NCBI GenBank assembly: GCA_947178145.1
Contig: CAMWXE010000015.1
Coordinates: forward strand, 1 to 64,000
Length of the DNA stretch: 64,000 bases
Reading direction: 5' to 3'
Origin: an uncultured Lachnospiraceae bacterium
GTDB lineage: Bacteria > Bacillota > Clostridia > Lachnospirales > Lachnospiraceae
Below the pieces are notes generated by a model. The model was not told where the DNA came from. It did no database searches and worked only from the letters and a program-made list of their open reading frames with translations. The first letter of the stretch is position 1. Each line of letters starts with the position of its first letter. The position numbers and the translations under genes are program-made. Below, one piece after another: positions 35,538 to 45,032 of the stretch.

Positions 35538-35643
35538 TGGGGACAGAATTTATAAGGAAAGGATAGCATCATGGCAGATTTTCTGACCGCTTTTGATGAA
35601 AACAGAGAGCAGTCGGGAATCCGAAGATGCGAAGGATTAGACT

Positions 35644-36480
35644 ATGATCGAACTACTAAAGGCGATATTGTTTGGCATCGTCGAGGGAATCACAGAATGG
35701 CTTCCCGTCAGCAGTACAGGGCATATGATTATTCTGGATGAATTTATCAGGCTTGACTGCTCGCCGGAATTTCTGGAAATGTTCCTGGTTGTGATTCAGC
35801 TCGGTGCCATCATGGCGGTTGTGATTTTGTTCTGGAACAAGATTTTCCCGTTTCAGTTCCGGGATCAATCAAAGCCGGTGATCGAGATGGACAAAATCAT
35901 GCTGTGGCTCAAGATCGTGGTGGCGTGTATTCCGGCGGCGGTTGTCGGCCTGCTGTTTGACGATGTGTTTGAGGCGTTGTTTTACCATGCGATACCAGTT
36001 GCACTTGCACTGATCGTCTTCGGCGTGGCCTTTATCATTGTGGAGCGCAGGAACAAGGGAAAGAAGGCAAAGATCAGGAAGCTGAACGATATCACGTTCC
36101 AGACGGCATTTCTGATCGGAATCTTCCAGCTCATCGCGGCGATATTCCCCGGGACATCGCGCTCGGGCGCCACGATTGTGGGTGCGCTCCTGATCGGTGT
36201 CTCGCGTAGTGTGGCAGCAGAGTTTACATTCTTTCTTGCCATACCGGTTATGTTCGGTGCAAGCCTGCTGAAATTAGTGAAATTCGGGCTTTCGTTTACG
36301 ACATTGGAAGCGGGCGTGCTGATTATCGGAATGCTTGTGTCATTCTTTGTCTCTGTTTTTGTCATTAAGTTTTTGATGGATTATATCAAGAAACACGATT
36401 TTCAGATCTTTGGCTGGTACCGTATCGTGCTCGGCGCAATTGTCATTATACTTGGCTTGTGTGGTGTGATTACAGTGTGA
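35644..36480 (+). CDS. Undecaprenyl-diphosphatase UppP (BacA)
   Basis: A 278-residue membrane protein with the two family signatures: GIVEGITEWLPVSSTGHM near the N-terminus and FPGTSRSGATI near residue 175. About eight hydrophobic segments are present. UppP dephosphorylates undecaprenyl pyrophosphate to recycle the cell-wall lipid carrier, and extra copies raise bacitracin tolerance. ATG35644 is about 100 bases after the patatin gene; a 56-codon frame starting at 35571 overlaps it in another frame and is not regarded as a gene. Confidence 0.96.
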   Translation: MIELLKAILFGIVEGITEWLPVSSTGHMIILDEFIRLDCSPEFLEMFLVVIQLGAIMAVVILFWNKIFPFQFRDQSKPVIEMDKIMLWLKIVVACIPAAVVGLLFDDVFEALFYHAIPVALALIVFGVAFIIVERRNKGKKAKIRKLNDITFQTAFLIGIFQLIAAIFPGTSRSGATIVGALLIGVSRSVAAEFTFFLAIPVMFGASLLKLVKFGLSFTTLEAGVLIIGMLVSFFVSVFVIKFLMDYIKKHDFQIFGWYRIVLGAIVIILGLCGVITV

Positions 36481-36487
36481 TTAGAGA

Positions 36488-36656
36488 CAGTAACGCCAAT
36501 ACGTTACTATTCACGGCTTGGGAGCCGCTCATAGTAACGATTCGGGGCGATATTCAAAATTTTGCTTCGCAAAAATCGCCCCTCACTCCTGAATCATGTT
36601 CTCACGGAATGCGCAGTTCAGCGCATTCCTGACCCGTGAACAGTAACCGCCAATAC
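36488..36656 (+). repeat. Dispersed repeat family A, inverted copy
   Basis: CAGTAACGCCAATAC (36488-36502) recurs as CAGTAACCGCCAATAC at 36641-36656. Inside are three hairpins: CGTTACTAT/ATAGTAACG, GGGGCGAT/ATCGCCCC and GGAATGCGC/GCGCATTCC. The last hairpin with its flanks is the inverse of 25940-25980. The unit fills the gap after uppP. Confidence 0.8.
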
Positions 36657-36670
36657 AGTTCGTTTTTTAG

Positions 36671-36714
36671 GCGCTTCAAAGATTGCTTGCAAAGCGCGGG
36701 AGGTCTGATATAAT
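36671..36714 (+). promoter_or_regulatory. Promoter of the Hsp70-like operon
   Basis: TTGCAA (36687-36692), a 16-bp spacer and an extended -10 TGATATAAT (36706-36714) form a strong sigma-A promoter. The inverted repeat GCGCTT (36671-36676) / AAGCGC (36692-36697) overlaps the -35 and could bind a repressor. It does not match the CIRCE element of HrcA. Confidence 0.65.
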
Positions 36715-36776
36715 AAGGAGTATATGGAAATTACACTATAAACGGATGCAGATAGCACAGATAAGGAGACGCAGGA

Positions 36777-37394
36777 ATGATATTCAGCGGAAAAATTGGC
36801 AGTAAAAGCACACAGCGGATGAAGGATGTGATGGAAGGAGTGTTGACGGACGCGCTGCAGCGGCAGGCGCAGGAACTGGCTTCCCAGCAGACAGAACAGA
36901 CAAGACAGATGAATGAGATGATGGAAAAAAATCAGAAGGCAGTCCGGAGGCTTTCGGATACCGTGGAGGATTTCCTCGATACGCTGCAGGATCAGGATGA
37001 GGAGCAGAGACAGTCGCAGCAGAAGCAGAGAGCAGCAGAAGAACGCGAACACAGGCTGGTGGAGCTGCTAAGGCTGTATCAGGATCAGATAGAACTGTTT
37101 GAACAATGGCTCACAGGACAAAATCAGGAATGCAGTGAGGAGCTGCTGGAGGCATGGAAACAGCAGTATGCCATGTTGAAGGGGAAGATTGCGGCCGAGA
37201 GCAGGCTTTGCGCGATAGAGACGATCGGCATGGTGGGTGAGATGGTTGACTATCGCCTGCATGAGGTTCTTGAGGCAGTGGAACCGGATATAAAGGAGCA
37301 GGAGGGAAGCATTGCAAGGGTGTGCAGCCACGGCATGATTTATCAGGGAAATGTGGTTCAAAAAGCCCGTGTAGTGGCATATCGCAAAGCATAG
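36777..37394 (+). CDS. GrpE-like nucleotide exchange factor
   Basis: A 205-residue protein. It has a long N-terminal coiled coil (about 15-95, Gln/Glu rich) as in GrpE dimers, and a C-terminal beta-domain ending RVCSHGMIYQGNVVQKARVVAYRKA (quoted here as the family-like end, with VV-x-KARVV matching GrpE RPAxVxV). It is divergent, and the standard GrpE motifs are weak. Position directly before a DnaK-like gene (14-base gap) supports the call. It should promote ADP release from its partner Hsp70. Confidence 0.7.
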   Translation: MIFSGKIGSKSTQRMKDVMEGVLTDALQRQAQELASQQTEQTRQMNEMMEKNQKAVRRLSDTVEDFLDTLQDQDEEQRQSQQKQRAAEEREHRLVELLRLYQDQIELFEQWLTGQNQECSEELLEAWKQQYAMLKGKIAAESRLCAIETIGMVGEMVDYRLHEVLEAVEPDIKEQEGSIARVCSHGMIYQGNVVQKARVVAYRKA

Positions 37395-37408
37395 GAGGAA
37401 AATAGCAG

Positions 37409-39079
37409 ATGGATACAATTATAGGAATCGATTTGGGGACGTCGACTACGGAGGCAGCCATTTATCAGGAGGGAAAACCAGTTATCATACTCAATTTTGA
37501 CGGGAAAGAAGTTACGCCCTCTGTAGTGGGAATTGATGATACAGGCAATATGATTGTGGGGGAAAAAGCGGAAGCGCAGCTGCTTCTGGCACCAGAGCGA
37601 ACCGCAAGGGAGGTGAAGCGCCTGATCGGGACCGAGGCCATGGTCACATTGGGAAAGCGCAATTATTCGCCAGTCGAGATATCATCTATGATTTTGTCGT
37701 ATGTCAGAAACTACGCCGGCAGATATCTTGACAGAGACATCAGCAGGGCTGTGATCTCTGTTCCTGCGTATTTTGACGAACTGCAGCGTCAGGAGACGAT
37801 GGAAGCCGGCAGGGCAGCGGGATTTATGGTGGACCGCATTATCAATGAACCGACTGCGGCGGCGCTGAGCTATGGTCTTGAGCATATGGATGAGGAGAGC
37901 TATGTGCTGGTGTATGATCTGGGCGGCGGCACTTTTGATGTGACTTTGTTGGAAATGTTTGAAGGCGTGCTCGAGGTGAAGGCAAGCAGCGGCGACAACA
38001 AACTGGGCGGAAAAGATTTTGACGAGCGGCTGATCCAGTATCTGACAGGACAGTTTCAGGATAAGAATGGCATCGACCTGACAAAGGATACATTTGCGAT
38101 GGCCCGTGTACGCGATGAGGCACTTCACTGTAAGATTGCACTGAGTACGGAGGAGGAATACAGGGTACAGCTCCCGGTGCTGGTAACGAAGGACAATATT
38201 CCGTACGCAATGGATGAGGTCGTGACACGCGCGAAGTTCGAGGAACTGATTCAGGATTTGGTGGCGCGTACACATGAGCCCATTGATGTCGTGCTTTCCG
38301 ACAGCGGGATTTCCGCAGAGCAGCTTGACAAAATCCTGCTTGTAGGCGGTTCCACGCGTGTTCCGCTGGTGCGCAGGGACATCGAAGCATATTTTGGGAA
38401 GAAGCCGGAGGCGGCAGTCGATCCGGACTACGCAGTAGCGCAGGGAGCGGCGATTCAGGCTGCTATTATTTCGGGTCAGATTGACGAGAGCAGTGAGCTT
38501 GTGATGACAGATGTCAATCCTTATACATTAGGCGTGCGTGCGCTTAGGGGATATGACGATGAGTATATGAGTGTGATCATTCCGAGAAATAAGACGATAC
38601 CAACTACGAAGAAACGGAAATTCTATACTTCGTGGGATGGGCAGACAATGGCGGTGATCGAGGTTTACCAGGGGGAATCTTCATCGATACGGTACAATCA
38701 TTGTATCGGTGAATTTAAGCTGAAAGGCATTCCTGCAAGAGCTGCGGGTAAGGAAGAGATCGAAGTTGCCTTCTCCTATAACCAGAATGGTATGCTCCAG
38801 GTGACGGGGACCATTGTCAGCACTGGCGAGGAAGTTTCTATTGATATTGACATGCTGAAAACAAAGGAAAAACGGGTTGATGTAAGCGGCTGGAAAGAGG
38901 CAGAACTTGCAAGTGATTATCGTTCCTTTATCAGACGCGCGGAAAGGTGGCTGAAAGGGCATGAGGGGGACAAAAAGGTGGACGACCTTCTGTATCGGAT
39001 GAAAAAGGCAGTTTTGGAAGAGGATGATGAGCTGGCGGAGGACATTGAGGGGCAGCTGCGCTATTATATGGGAGAATAG
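37409..39079 (+). CDS. Short Hsp70 (DnaK-like) chaperone
   Basis: A 556-residue Hsp70, shorter than DnaK (about 610-640). The ATPase domain has [14 protein letters not shown] (phosphate 1), [12 protein letters not shown] (connect 1), [12 protein letters not shown] (phosphate 2) and [11 protein letters not shown] (adenosine). The substrate domain is short, and the C-terminal lid is reduced to about 80 charged residues. The usual GTTNS after GIDLGT is replaced by STTEA, as in specialised Hsp70s. It starts 14 bases after the GrpE-like gene and ends 2 bases before the J-like gene, making a compact three-gene chaperone module distinct from the main dnaK operon. Confidence 0.92.
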   Translation: MDTIIGIDLGTSTTEAAIYQEGKPVIILNFDGKEVTPSVVGIDDTGNMIVGEKAEAQLLLAPERTAREVKRLIGTEAMVTLGKRNYSPVEISSMILSYVRNYAGRYLDRDISRAVISVPAYFDELQRQETMEAGRAAGFMVDRIINEPTAAALSYGLEHMDEESYVLVYDLGGGTFDVTLLEMFEGVLEVKASSGDNKLGGKDFDERLIQYLTGQFQDKNGIDLTKDTFAMARVRDEALHCKIALSTEEEYRVQLPVLVTKDNIPYAMDEVVTRAKFEELIQDLVARTHEPIDVVLSDSGISAEQLDKILLVGGSTRVPLVRRDIEAYFGKKPEAAVDPDYAVAQGAAIQAAIISGQIDESSELVMTDVNPYTLGVRALRGYDDEYMSVIIPRNKTIPTTKKRKFYTSWDGQTMAVIEVYQGESSSIRYNHCIGEFKLKGIPARAAGKEEIEVAFSYNQNGMLQVTGTIVSTGEEVSIDIDMLKTKEKRVDVSGWKEAELASDYRSFIRRAERWLKGHEGDKKVDDLLYRMKKAVLEEDDELAEDIEGQLRYYMGE

Positions 39080-39081
39080 AC

Positions 39082-40491
39082 ATGAGAAAAGATTACGAGA
39101 TACTGGGAATTGATGAAAAAGCAGATGAGAAGGCGATAAAAAGGGCATATTTCAAATTGATCAGGACATACTCCCCAGAGAAAGACCCGGAACGTTTTCA
39201 GGAGATCCGGTCAGCGTATGAGCGGCTGATGGAGTCTGTAGATCAGCCGGAAAATAGTATTAAGCTCGAATTTCCGGCGGACGACAATTTGGCGCAGAAG
39301 ATGTTTGAACAGATACAGCAGCTGATGCAGGAGCAAAATTACGACAAGGCTGTAAAAACGGCGGAAGAGGGTATGGAGCGTTACCATGATGTGGAATGTT
39401 TTCTATACATGTATGCGAGATGCTGTATTCTCAACGGCAAAACGGGAAAGGCAGTCAAGGCATATGAGAAGCTGCTGAATCGGTATCCGGACAAGGTCTA
39501 TTACATGAGTGAGCTGGCAAAAGCGTATTTCATAAGAGGCTATATGCGGAAGGCCTATGCCATGTTTCAGAAAGCTTACGAAGAGGGGGCACGTGATACG
39601 GAGTTCCTGCTTCAGTACAGTATATGCAGTTATGAAAGAGGAGAAAGTGACGTGTCCCTCCAGGCGCTTGACAGCCTGATCGACTCCATCCCGCAGGAAA
39701 AAATGTGTGGTAAGATACCAGAACTGATAGAGGCTTATGCGGGAGTGTTTACAATTTATGTCAAGGAAGATATTTTGATAGACAAGTATGTGGACAGCTG
39801 CAGCGCATTTTTGGATTGCGTTGGAAGCCGAATTCGTGACTATGAGGATTTGCTGCTGGCGATCTATTTTCCAGTCAGGGAAGCGTCCGTGCAACATGGC
39901 GGTGACGAGATTGAAGCACTCGCGGAGAGAATCAAATTGCTGCTGCCGTGCACCATTGACGAAGAAGAGCCAAGCGAGATTCTTGAGGCGTACGCGGTTC
40001 TGGAGGATGAGCGTTTCAGCCCGTTAATGAAAATCAGCATTGGGGCATTTATGCTGCTCGATGACATGGATTATCCGGGTGAGTCATTTGATGAATATGC
40101 CAAGTTTATGCAGATGGATGCGTTTCTCTGTCAGCTTGAGGAATGGCCCCGGCAGAGAAAGGAGTTGGAGCTTTTGCGTAAAGAGTATCCCAACGTCTAT
40201 GACTGTGGGGTGGAGTTTTGGGATATGCTTGAGGAGAGCAGGGGCAGCAAGAGCAGGAAGTCTGTTATGAAGGAGGCCGTCTTTTCCGAGTATGGGAAAT
40301 TGGAGCGGAAATACCAGTGCGGACATTACTATGAGTTATACCCGGAGCGGCGTCAGACTGTAGAGCAGATTCAGTGGGACAGCCAGGAGAGCGGGACATA
40401 TGTGCGTCAGGGGAAGAAAATAGGACGCAATGATCCCTGTCCGTGCGGGAGCGGAAAGAAGTATAAGAACTGCTGCGGAAAAGGGGCATAA
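39082..40491 (+). CDS. J-domain-like/TPR protein with SEC-C zinc motif
   Basis: A 469-residue protein. Residues 1-55 have a J-domain pattern ([20 protein letters not shown]) but the essential HPD is replaced by SPEKDPE. Middle residues (about 75-230) contain TPR-like helices ([21 protein letters not shown] region). The C-terminus is a SEC-C zinc-binding motif, [16 protein letters not shown]. Without HPD it is unlikely to stimulate ATP hydrolysis in the ordinary way; it may bind the neighbouring short Hsp70 as an adaptor. SEC-C motifs often contact ribosomes or SecB-like partners. It ends in a strong terminator. Confidence 0.87.
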   Translation: MRKDYEILGIDEKADEKAIKRAYFKLIRTYSPEKDPERFQEIRSAYERLMESVDQPENSIKLEFPADDNLAQKMFEQIQQLMQEQNYDKAVKTAEEGMERYHDVECFLYMYARCCILNGKTGKAVKAYEKLLNRYPDKVYYMSELAKAYFIRGYMRKAYAMFQKAYEEGARDTEFLLQYSICSYERGESDVSLQALDSLIDSIPQEKMCGKIPELIEAYAGVFTIYVKEDILIDKYVDSCSAFLDCVGSRIRDYEDLLLAIYFPVREASVQHGGDEIEALAERIKLLLPCTIDEEEPSEILEAYAVLEDERFSPLMKISIGAFMLLDDMDYPGESFDEYAKFMQMDAFLCQLEEWPRQRKELELLRKEYPNVYDCGVEFWDMLEESRGSKSRKSVMKEAVFSEYGKLERKYQCGHYYELYPERRQTVEQIQWDSQESGTYVRQGKKIGRNDPCPCGSGKKYKNCCGKGA

Positions 40492-40543
40492 AGAATATCA
40501 TTATCATGATTCTGTGCAGGAAAGGACTGGGCAGTAGTGTTTC

Positions 40544-40600
40544 ACAAAATCCCACAGACAGTACAATGGTGCTGTTTGTGGGATTTTGTCTGCTTTTTAA
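40544..40600 (+). terminator. Terminator after the Hsp70-like operon
   Basis: A 21-bp stem (40544-40564 with 40569-40589) with two G-T wobbles is followed by CTGCTTTTT. The ArsR-type gene on the other strand ends at 40597, within the T-run. Confidence 0.85.
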
Positions 40601-41526
40601 CTCTCACTGTTTTCTTCATCATAATAAGCCTTAATGCGGATGGCCTGGTTGTGGTCGCCGAAGTCCTCGCCAAACAGAGTACAGCCGCCACAGTTTGCGG
40701 TATCCCTTGGAACCTCAAGCTTAAACGTGATGTAGCTGTTGTAGTCAAGGTTTAAAGCCTGTATCGTCACATCAGAAAGCTTATTTGTCCCGTCCATAAA
40801 GCAGCCTTCATTGTTGATGATCAGTGTTTTCAATAAACCATACTGGTTCAGCTTTTCCGGCCACCATGCGGGTGATATATAGCCGCTTCGCCCGCCGTAA
40901 TCGCCGGGACTGATCCACATGCCGATGGGAGTTCCATTGATTGCAAAATGGATGTCGGAAGGGTAATCTTCATTTGTGTTGGGACACTCTGACGAGATCT
41001 CAAAAGAGATCTGAAGTTCTGTCAGGGTCTGTCCTGCCTGTAAGTGGTTTGGCAGATTGTACTCCACATACCCGCTGGTAAACCAAAGGATTCCGGCATG
41101 AAAACGGTCCGGGAAAGAGAATACCTTGGGGTCATCTAACGAGCCGATGATTTCCTTGCTTGTGGCGAGACCACAGGTCGGCGTGGCGTGGCATGCTGTA
41201 TAATAGCCGACGCGGATATCGTCGATGTAACAGCGCCTTGCTTCCTTGACAGGAGCCAGATCAATCATCAGCCGGTCATACCGCGGGCGCACGATCTTCA
41301 TGGTTCCGCGCTTGCCGGAGGTAATTTTGATACGCACAAGTCCGGCTTCTTCCAATTTCCCGACGTGCATGGATATCGCACCGTTGGTAAGACCCAGCGC
41401 TTCAGCCAGGTCATTCATGCTCAGGGAGTCATTTTCGTATATCATTTCCATAATTTTCACGCGCATCGGTGTACTCAGTGCCTTGAAGACATTCTCAGCT
41501 TCACCGACAGAACGAAAGTACAACAT
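40597..41526 (-). CDS. ArsR-family regulator with large C-terminal sensor domain
   Basis: A 309-residue protein. Residues about 10-85 are an ArsR winged helix (VFKALSTPMRVKIMEMIYEN, then LAEALGLTNGAISMHVGKLE). The remaining 220 residues form a beta-rich domain with conserved Cys and Trp (CPNTNEDYPSDIHFAINGTP, YISPAWWPEKL), probably sugar sensing rather than metal sensing. It is transcribed away from the carbohydrate locus that begins at 42042 and very likely controls it. ATG41526 is preferred to the adjoining TTG at 41529; GGGGGG lies 8 bases upstream. Its promoter region contains AT-rich repeated motifs. Confidence 0.85.
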   Translation of the reverse strand: MLYFRSVGEAENVFKALSTPMRVKIMEMIYENDSLSMNDLAEALGLTNGAISMHVGKLEEAGLVRIKITSGKRGTMKIVRPRYDRLMIDLAPVKEARRCYIDDIRVGYYTACHATPTCGLATSKEIIGSLDDPKVFSFPDRFHAGILWFTSGYVEYNLPNHLQAGQTLTELQISFEISSECPNTNEDYPSDIHFAINGTPIGMWISPGDYGGRSGYISPAWWPEKLNQYGLLKTLIINNEGCFMDGTNKLSDVTIQALNLDYNSYITFKLEVPRDTANCGGCTLFGEDFGDHNQAIRIKAYYDEENSES

Positions 41527-41552
41527 CAAACAGTTCCCCCCTTTTTATTTGA

Positions 41553-41980
41553 TTAAATATTTTATTAAGTAGTATTGTTTTTATTGTAGTGAATACTAAA
41601 ACAAAAGTCAAGACCAAAATATAGACAGAAAAATGCAGACAGATTTGGTAAGGATTCGCAGATAATTGCCAGGAAAAAGAACGTATGGAAAAGCGAAAAA
41701 GTAACCTTGTACTAAAAGAATAAATTATTTAGTGAAATATTTAATGATTGCTAAAAACGTTTACTTTATTACGAATATTTGCGAAAAAAAGAAAAATGGT
41801 AATATTGCACAAAATTAAGCGCTAAAATTCGTCAGAAGATGCAAAGGTTCTAAAAACCTTATAAAATCAAGGAATTGCGCTATTCATAGTGCCAAACTAA
41901 TTGAGAAACTATATTGACTTTTTTGCCAATATAGCGTAAGTTTATTATATAAAGAAAAACTAAAATATTTAACTCATGAA
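41553..41980. promoter_or_regulatory. Divergent control region with three AAATATTTAA-like sites
   Basis: On the minus strand TTGACT (41606-41611) and TACAAT (41583-41588), 17 bp apart, form the regulator promoter. The motif AAATATTTAA (one strand or the other) occurs at about 41553-41565, 41735-41745 and 41963-41972, and again at 53355-53366 before the second binding protein. The first site lies between the promoter and the regulator start, as expected for autorepression. A dyad TATATTG/CAATATA around a T-loop lies at 41912-41935. The plus-strand promoter could not be fixed. The 512-base gap holds no gene. Confidence 0.6.
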
Positions 41981-42041
41981 TAAAACAAACAAATTGAGAT
42001 GAAAAAATCAGTTTGTTTGTGATCAGAAAGGTCGGGTCGTC

Positions 42042-45032
42042 ATGAAAAGAGGAAATGCAAAGAAAGTCGTGGCGCTTAGTATTGCAGTGTGTATGGCTGT
42101 CACTACGGCAGTGACAGCGCATCCGGCAATGCAGCTAAGAGCACAGGAATCAGGACAGACAACTCAGGGGACGGTGACAGAAACTTATTCAAATGAGAGA
42201 CTGGATAACGGTTACACGAAAGTTAGTGCGGGATACACGCTTGCCGCCTACACAGGTGAACCAATTCTTTACGGGATAAGCACTGTGTACCAGTCAGGAG
42301 ATGCCAGTCTGACAACAGAGTATGGATATTCGTCAGATGCAGGAGCAGAGGCGTTATCGATACCTGAGAAAGGGAAGGTGGATCTGGAAATCGATGTGCC
42401 GCAGTCGGCAGTCTATTACATGAGCTTTGATTATCTGGCAAACAGCGAGTCCATTCTCCCGGTAGAGGCAGGAATCATGATTAACGGTGCGTATCCGTTT
42501 TATGAGATGCGCCAACAGAAGCTGGAGAGCCAGTGGACAGCGAAGCTGGATAAGGTGTATGACAGCTATGGAAACGAAGTGGTCAGCATGCCGGATAAAG
42601 TCTATGACTGGCAAAACAAATATGTGCAGGATTCTACCTATCGTTACTCGCAGCCGCTCGGCATTGAGCTGCAGCAAGGGAAAAATACGGTTACCATAGA
42701 ATTAAATGAAGGAACTTTGGTTCTGGGTATGGTATCCCTGACAGCAAAGCCGCAGGTGGCGGAATACACAGGCAGTGAAGTGGCAGCAGGAGACGGTTTT
42801 ATTGAGATACAGGCGGAGGATTTTCTATATAGAAATGATTCGGCAATCCACGCAACCTGCGAGTACGATCCGGACTTGTATCCCTATCAGGCCGGGAACC
42901 GAGTGATGAATACGGTGGATGCGGCTTCTTTTAGCGAGGGCGGTCAGGAAGTGACCTACAGCTTTACAGCGGAGAAGGCAGGCAATTATTATATCGCTTT
43001 TCACTACAGTCAGGGTGATAAGGCGGATTTTCCGGTATTTATGAATGTGAAGATCGACGGAACTCTCCCAAACACAGCGTTTGAGAACCATGCGTTTGCA
43101 TATGAGAAGAAATATGAGATGTACACGATGGTTGACAGTGATGGAAACAAGATTAGCATACCGCTTGAGGCAGGGAATCACACGATTTCCATGCAGATCA
43201 GTATGGAGCCGCTCAGGGAGTCCCTTGAGACCATCGAGAAGATTATGGGCAGGGTAAATGACCTGTCGCTTGAGGTCACAAAGGTCGCTGGTACAAACAA
43301 GGATAAGTACAGGGATTTTTCATTGGAGGCGTATCTTCCTGGAATCGGCGGTACCATGACAGAGTGGGCAGATGAGCTGAATCAGGTTATGGAAAATGCA
43401 AAAGTGTACAATCCAAAGAAAAACAAGATTGCGGCCTACGCATCTGTCAAGATCGCAGAGAATCAGCTGAGAAGTCTTGCAAAGAAACCGGATGAGCTGA
43501 TCTACCGAATCGATGAGCTTGCGACGAGCACATCCTCAGTAAACCAGCATCTTGCAAATCTGATCGACAGTCTGAACGGCAACGATTTTTCCCTGGACAG
43601 TATTTATCTTTATCAGGAGGATGCAGCAAAACAGCTTCCAAAGAATAAAAATATTTTTACCAAGATGTGGCTTGGGATAGTGCGGTTTTTCACTTCGTTT
43701 GGCGAGCAGGCGTACTCTTCTTCAAACACCAATCCAGAGCATTTACAGGTATCTGTAAATCGTTCGAGACAGCATCTTGAGATTATGCAGCTTATGATCA
43801 ACGAACAGTTTACACCGCAGACAGGGATCGAGGTGGATTTGTCACTGATGCCGGACCAGACAAAGCTGGTGCTTGCCAACGCGTCAGGTGATTCGCCGGA
43901 TGTGGCGACAGGCGTTAACTACTCCATTCCGTTTGAGCTTGGCATCCGAGGTGCCTTGAAGGATTTGACGGAGTTTGACGATTTTGCAGAGATTGCGGAG
44001 CGCTACAATGCGGGCCTGATTATGCCATATGTCATCGGTGACAGGATTTACGCATTGCCTGAGACGATGAATTTCCAGGTAATGTTTTACCGAAAAGACA
44101 TTCTTGACAAACTCGGACTAGGGATTCCAGACACTTTGGAGGAAGTGGAGGCGATGCTCCCCGATTTGCAGATGAGAGGATTGAACTTCTACTATCCGAC
44201 AGCAAGAACAGTAGGTATGAAGACATTCCTCGACACGACGCCAATCTTGTTCCAGAGCGGCGGAAATTTGTACAATGGCACGGTTGACCAGGCAGTGCTT
44301 ACCAGCGAGGAAAATGTGGAAGGTTTTACGACGCTGACAAACTTGTTTACAATATACAACCTTCCAAAGGATGTGCCCAATTTCTACCAGCATTTTAGAA
44401 ACGGTGACTATCCAATCGGTATCTCGGATTTTGGAAACTACAATTTGATTTCCAATGCAGCTCCCGAAATTGAAGGTTCCTGGGGCGTGGCACTGATTCC
44501 GGGTGTGAAGAATGAAGACGGTGAGGTGATGCGCTACTCGTCAGCGGGCGCCGAGTCGACATTCCTGTTTGAGTCAACACCAGAGAGAGAGCAGATGGCG
44601 TGGGAGTTTGTGAAGTGGTGGTCAAGTGCTGAGGTACAGGCGGAATTTGGCCAGCGGCTTCAGATTACATATGGCGATGAGTACTACTGGAACACGGCAA
44701 ATGCGGAGGCGTTTGCACAGCTTCCGTGGGACAGCGACGACAAGGCGGTTATCTTAGAGCAGCTTGAGTGGACGCTGGAAGCGCCGAGAGCACTCGCAAG
44801 CTACATGGTGGAGCGCGAGCTTTCCGATGCATACAATCTTGTAGTACTTGGCGAGAAGAGTGCATCTGTGCGGGAGTCGCTCGACGATGCGCAGAAGAGT
44901 GTGAAGCGTGAGACACAGAGAAAACTAGAGGAATTTGGATACATTGAGAACGGCGTGACCGTTCAGGAATACGAAGTACCGACTGTTGAGAAGGTACGTG
45001 AGATTATAGCCAAATCGAAGGAGGCGAAGTAA
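42042..45032 (+). CDS. Extracellular solute-binding protein with N-terminal CBM-like domains
   Basis: A 996-residue secreted protein. A signal peptide (about 1-35, cut near AMQLRAQ) lacks a good lipobox. Two beta-sandwich modules follow (about 40-235 and 240-415) resembling carbohydrate-binding domains (EIQAEDFLYRND, YYIAFHYSQGDKADF). After a helical linker (420-560) with an amphipathic helix (FTKMWLGIVRFFTSFG), the C-terminal 400 residues are a family 1 sugar-binding protein (PDVATGVNYSIPFELG, WEFVKWWSS). Ordinary sugar-binding proteins are about 450 residues. It probably captures an oligosaccharide and delivers it to the permeases encoded next. Confidence 0.87.
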   Translation: MKRGNAKKVVALSIAVCMAVTTAVTAHPAMQLRAQESGQTTQGTVTETYSNERLDNGYTKVSAGYTLAAYTGEPILYGISTVYQSGDASLTTEYGYSSDAGAEALSIPEKGKVDLEIDVPQSAVYYMSFDYLANSESILPVEAGIMINGAYPFYEMRQQKLESQWTAKLDKVYDSYGNEVVSMPDKVYDWQNKYVQDSTYRYSQPLGIELQQGKNTVTIELNEGTLVLGMVSLTAKPQVAEYTGSEVAAGDGFIEIQAEDFLYRNDSAIHATCEYDPDLYPYQAGNRVMNTVDAASFSEGGQEVTYSFTAEKAGNYYIAFHYSQGDKADFPVFMNVKIDGTLPNTAFENHAFAYEKKYEMYTMVDSDGNKISIPLEAGNHTISMQISMEPLRESLETIEKIMGRVNDLSLEVTKVAGTNKDKYRDFSLEAYLPGIGGTMTEWADELNQVMENAKVYNPKKNKIAAYASVKIAENQLRSLAKKPDELIYRIDELATSTSSVNQHLANLIDSLNGNDFSLDSIYLYQEDAAKQLPKNKNIFTKMWLGIVRFFTSFGEQAYSSSNTNPEHLQVSVNRSRQHLEIMQLMINEQFTPQTGIEVDLSLMPDQTKLVLANASGDSPDVATGVNYSIPFELGIRGALKDLTEFDDFAEIAERYNAGLIMPYVIGDRIYALPETMNFQVMFYRKDILDKLGLGIPDTLEEVEAMLPDLQMRGLNFYYPTARTVGMKTFLDTTPILFQSGGNLYNGTVDQAVLTSEENVEGFTTLTNLFTIYNLPKDVPNFYQHFRNGDYPIGISDFGNYNLISNAAPEIEGSWGVALIPGVKNEDGEVMRYSSAGAESTFLFESTPEREQMAWEFVKWWSSAEVQAEFGQRLQITYGDEYYWNTANAEAFAQLPWDSDDKAVILEQLEWTLEAPRALASYMVERELSDAYNLVVLGEKSASVRESLDDAQKSVKRETQRKLEEFGYIENGVTVQEYEVPTVEKVREIIAKSKEAK

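Noticed and set aside
35571-35741. A 56-codon gene overlapping the uppP start
   Set aside because: It overlaps a very secure uppP start in another frame and its product shows no recognisable family or composition of a real protein.
36671-36697. CIRCE heat-shock operator before the Hsp70-like operon
   Set aside because: The inverted repeat GCGCTT/AAGCGC does not match the TTAGCACTC-N9-GAGTGCTAA consensus.
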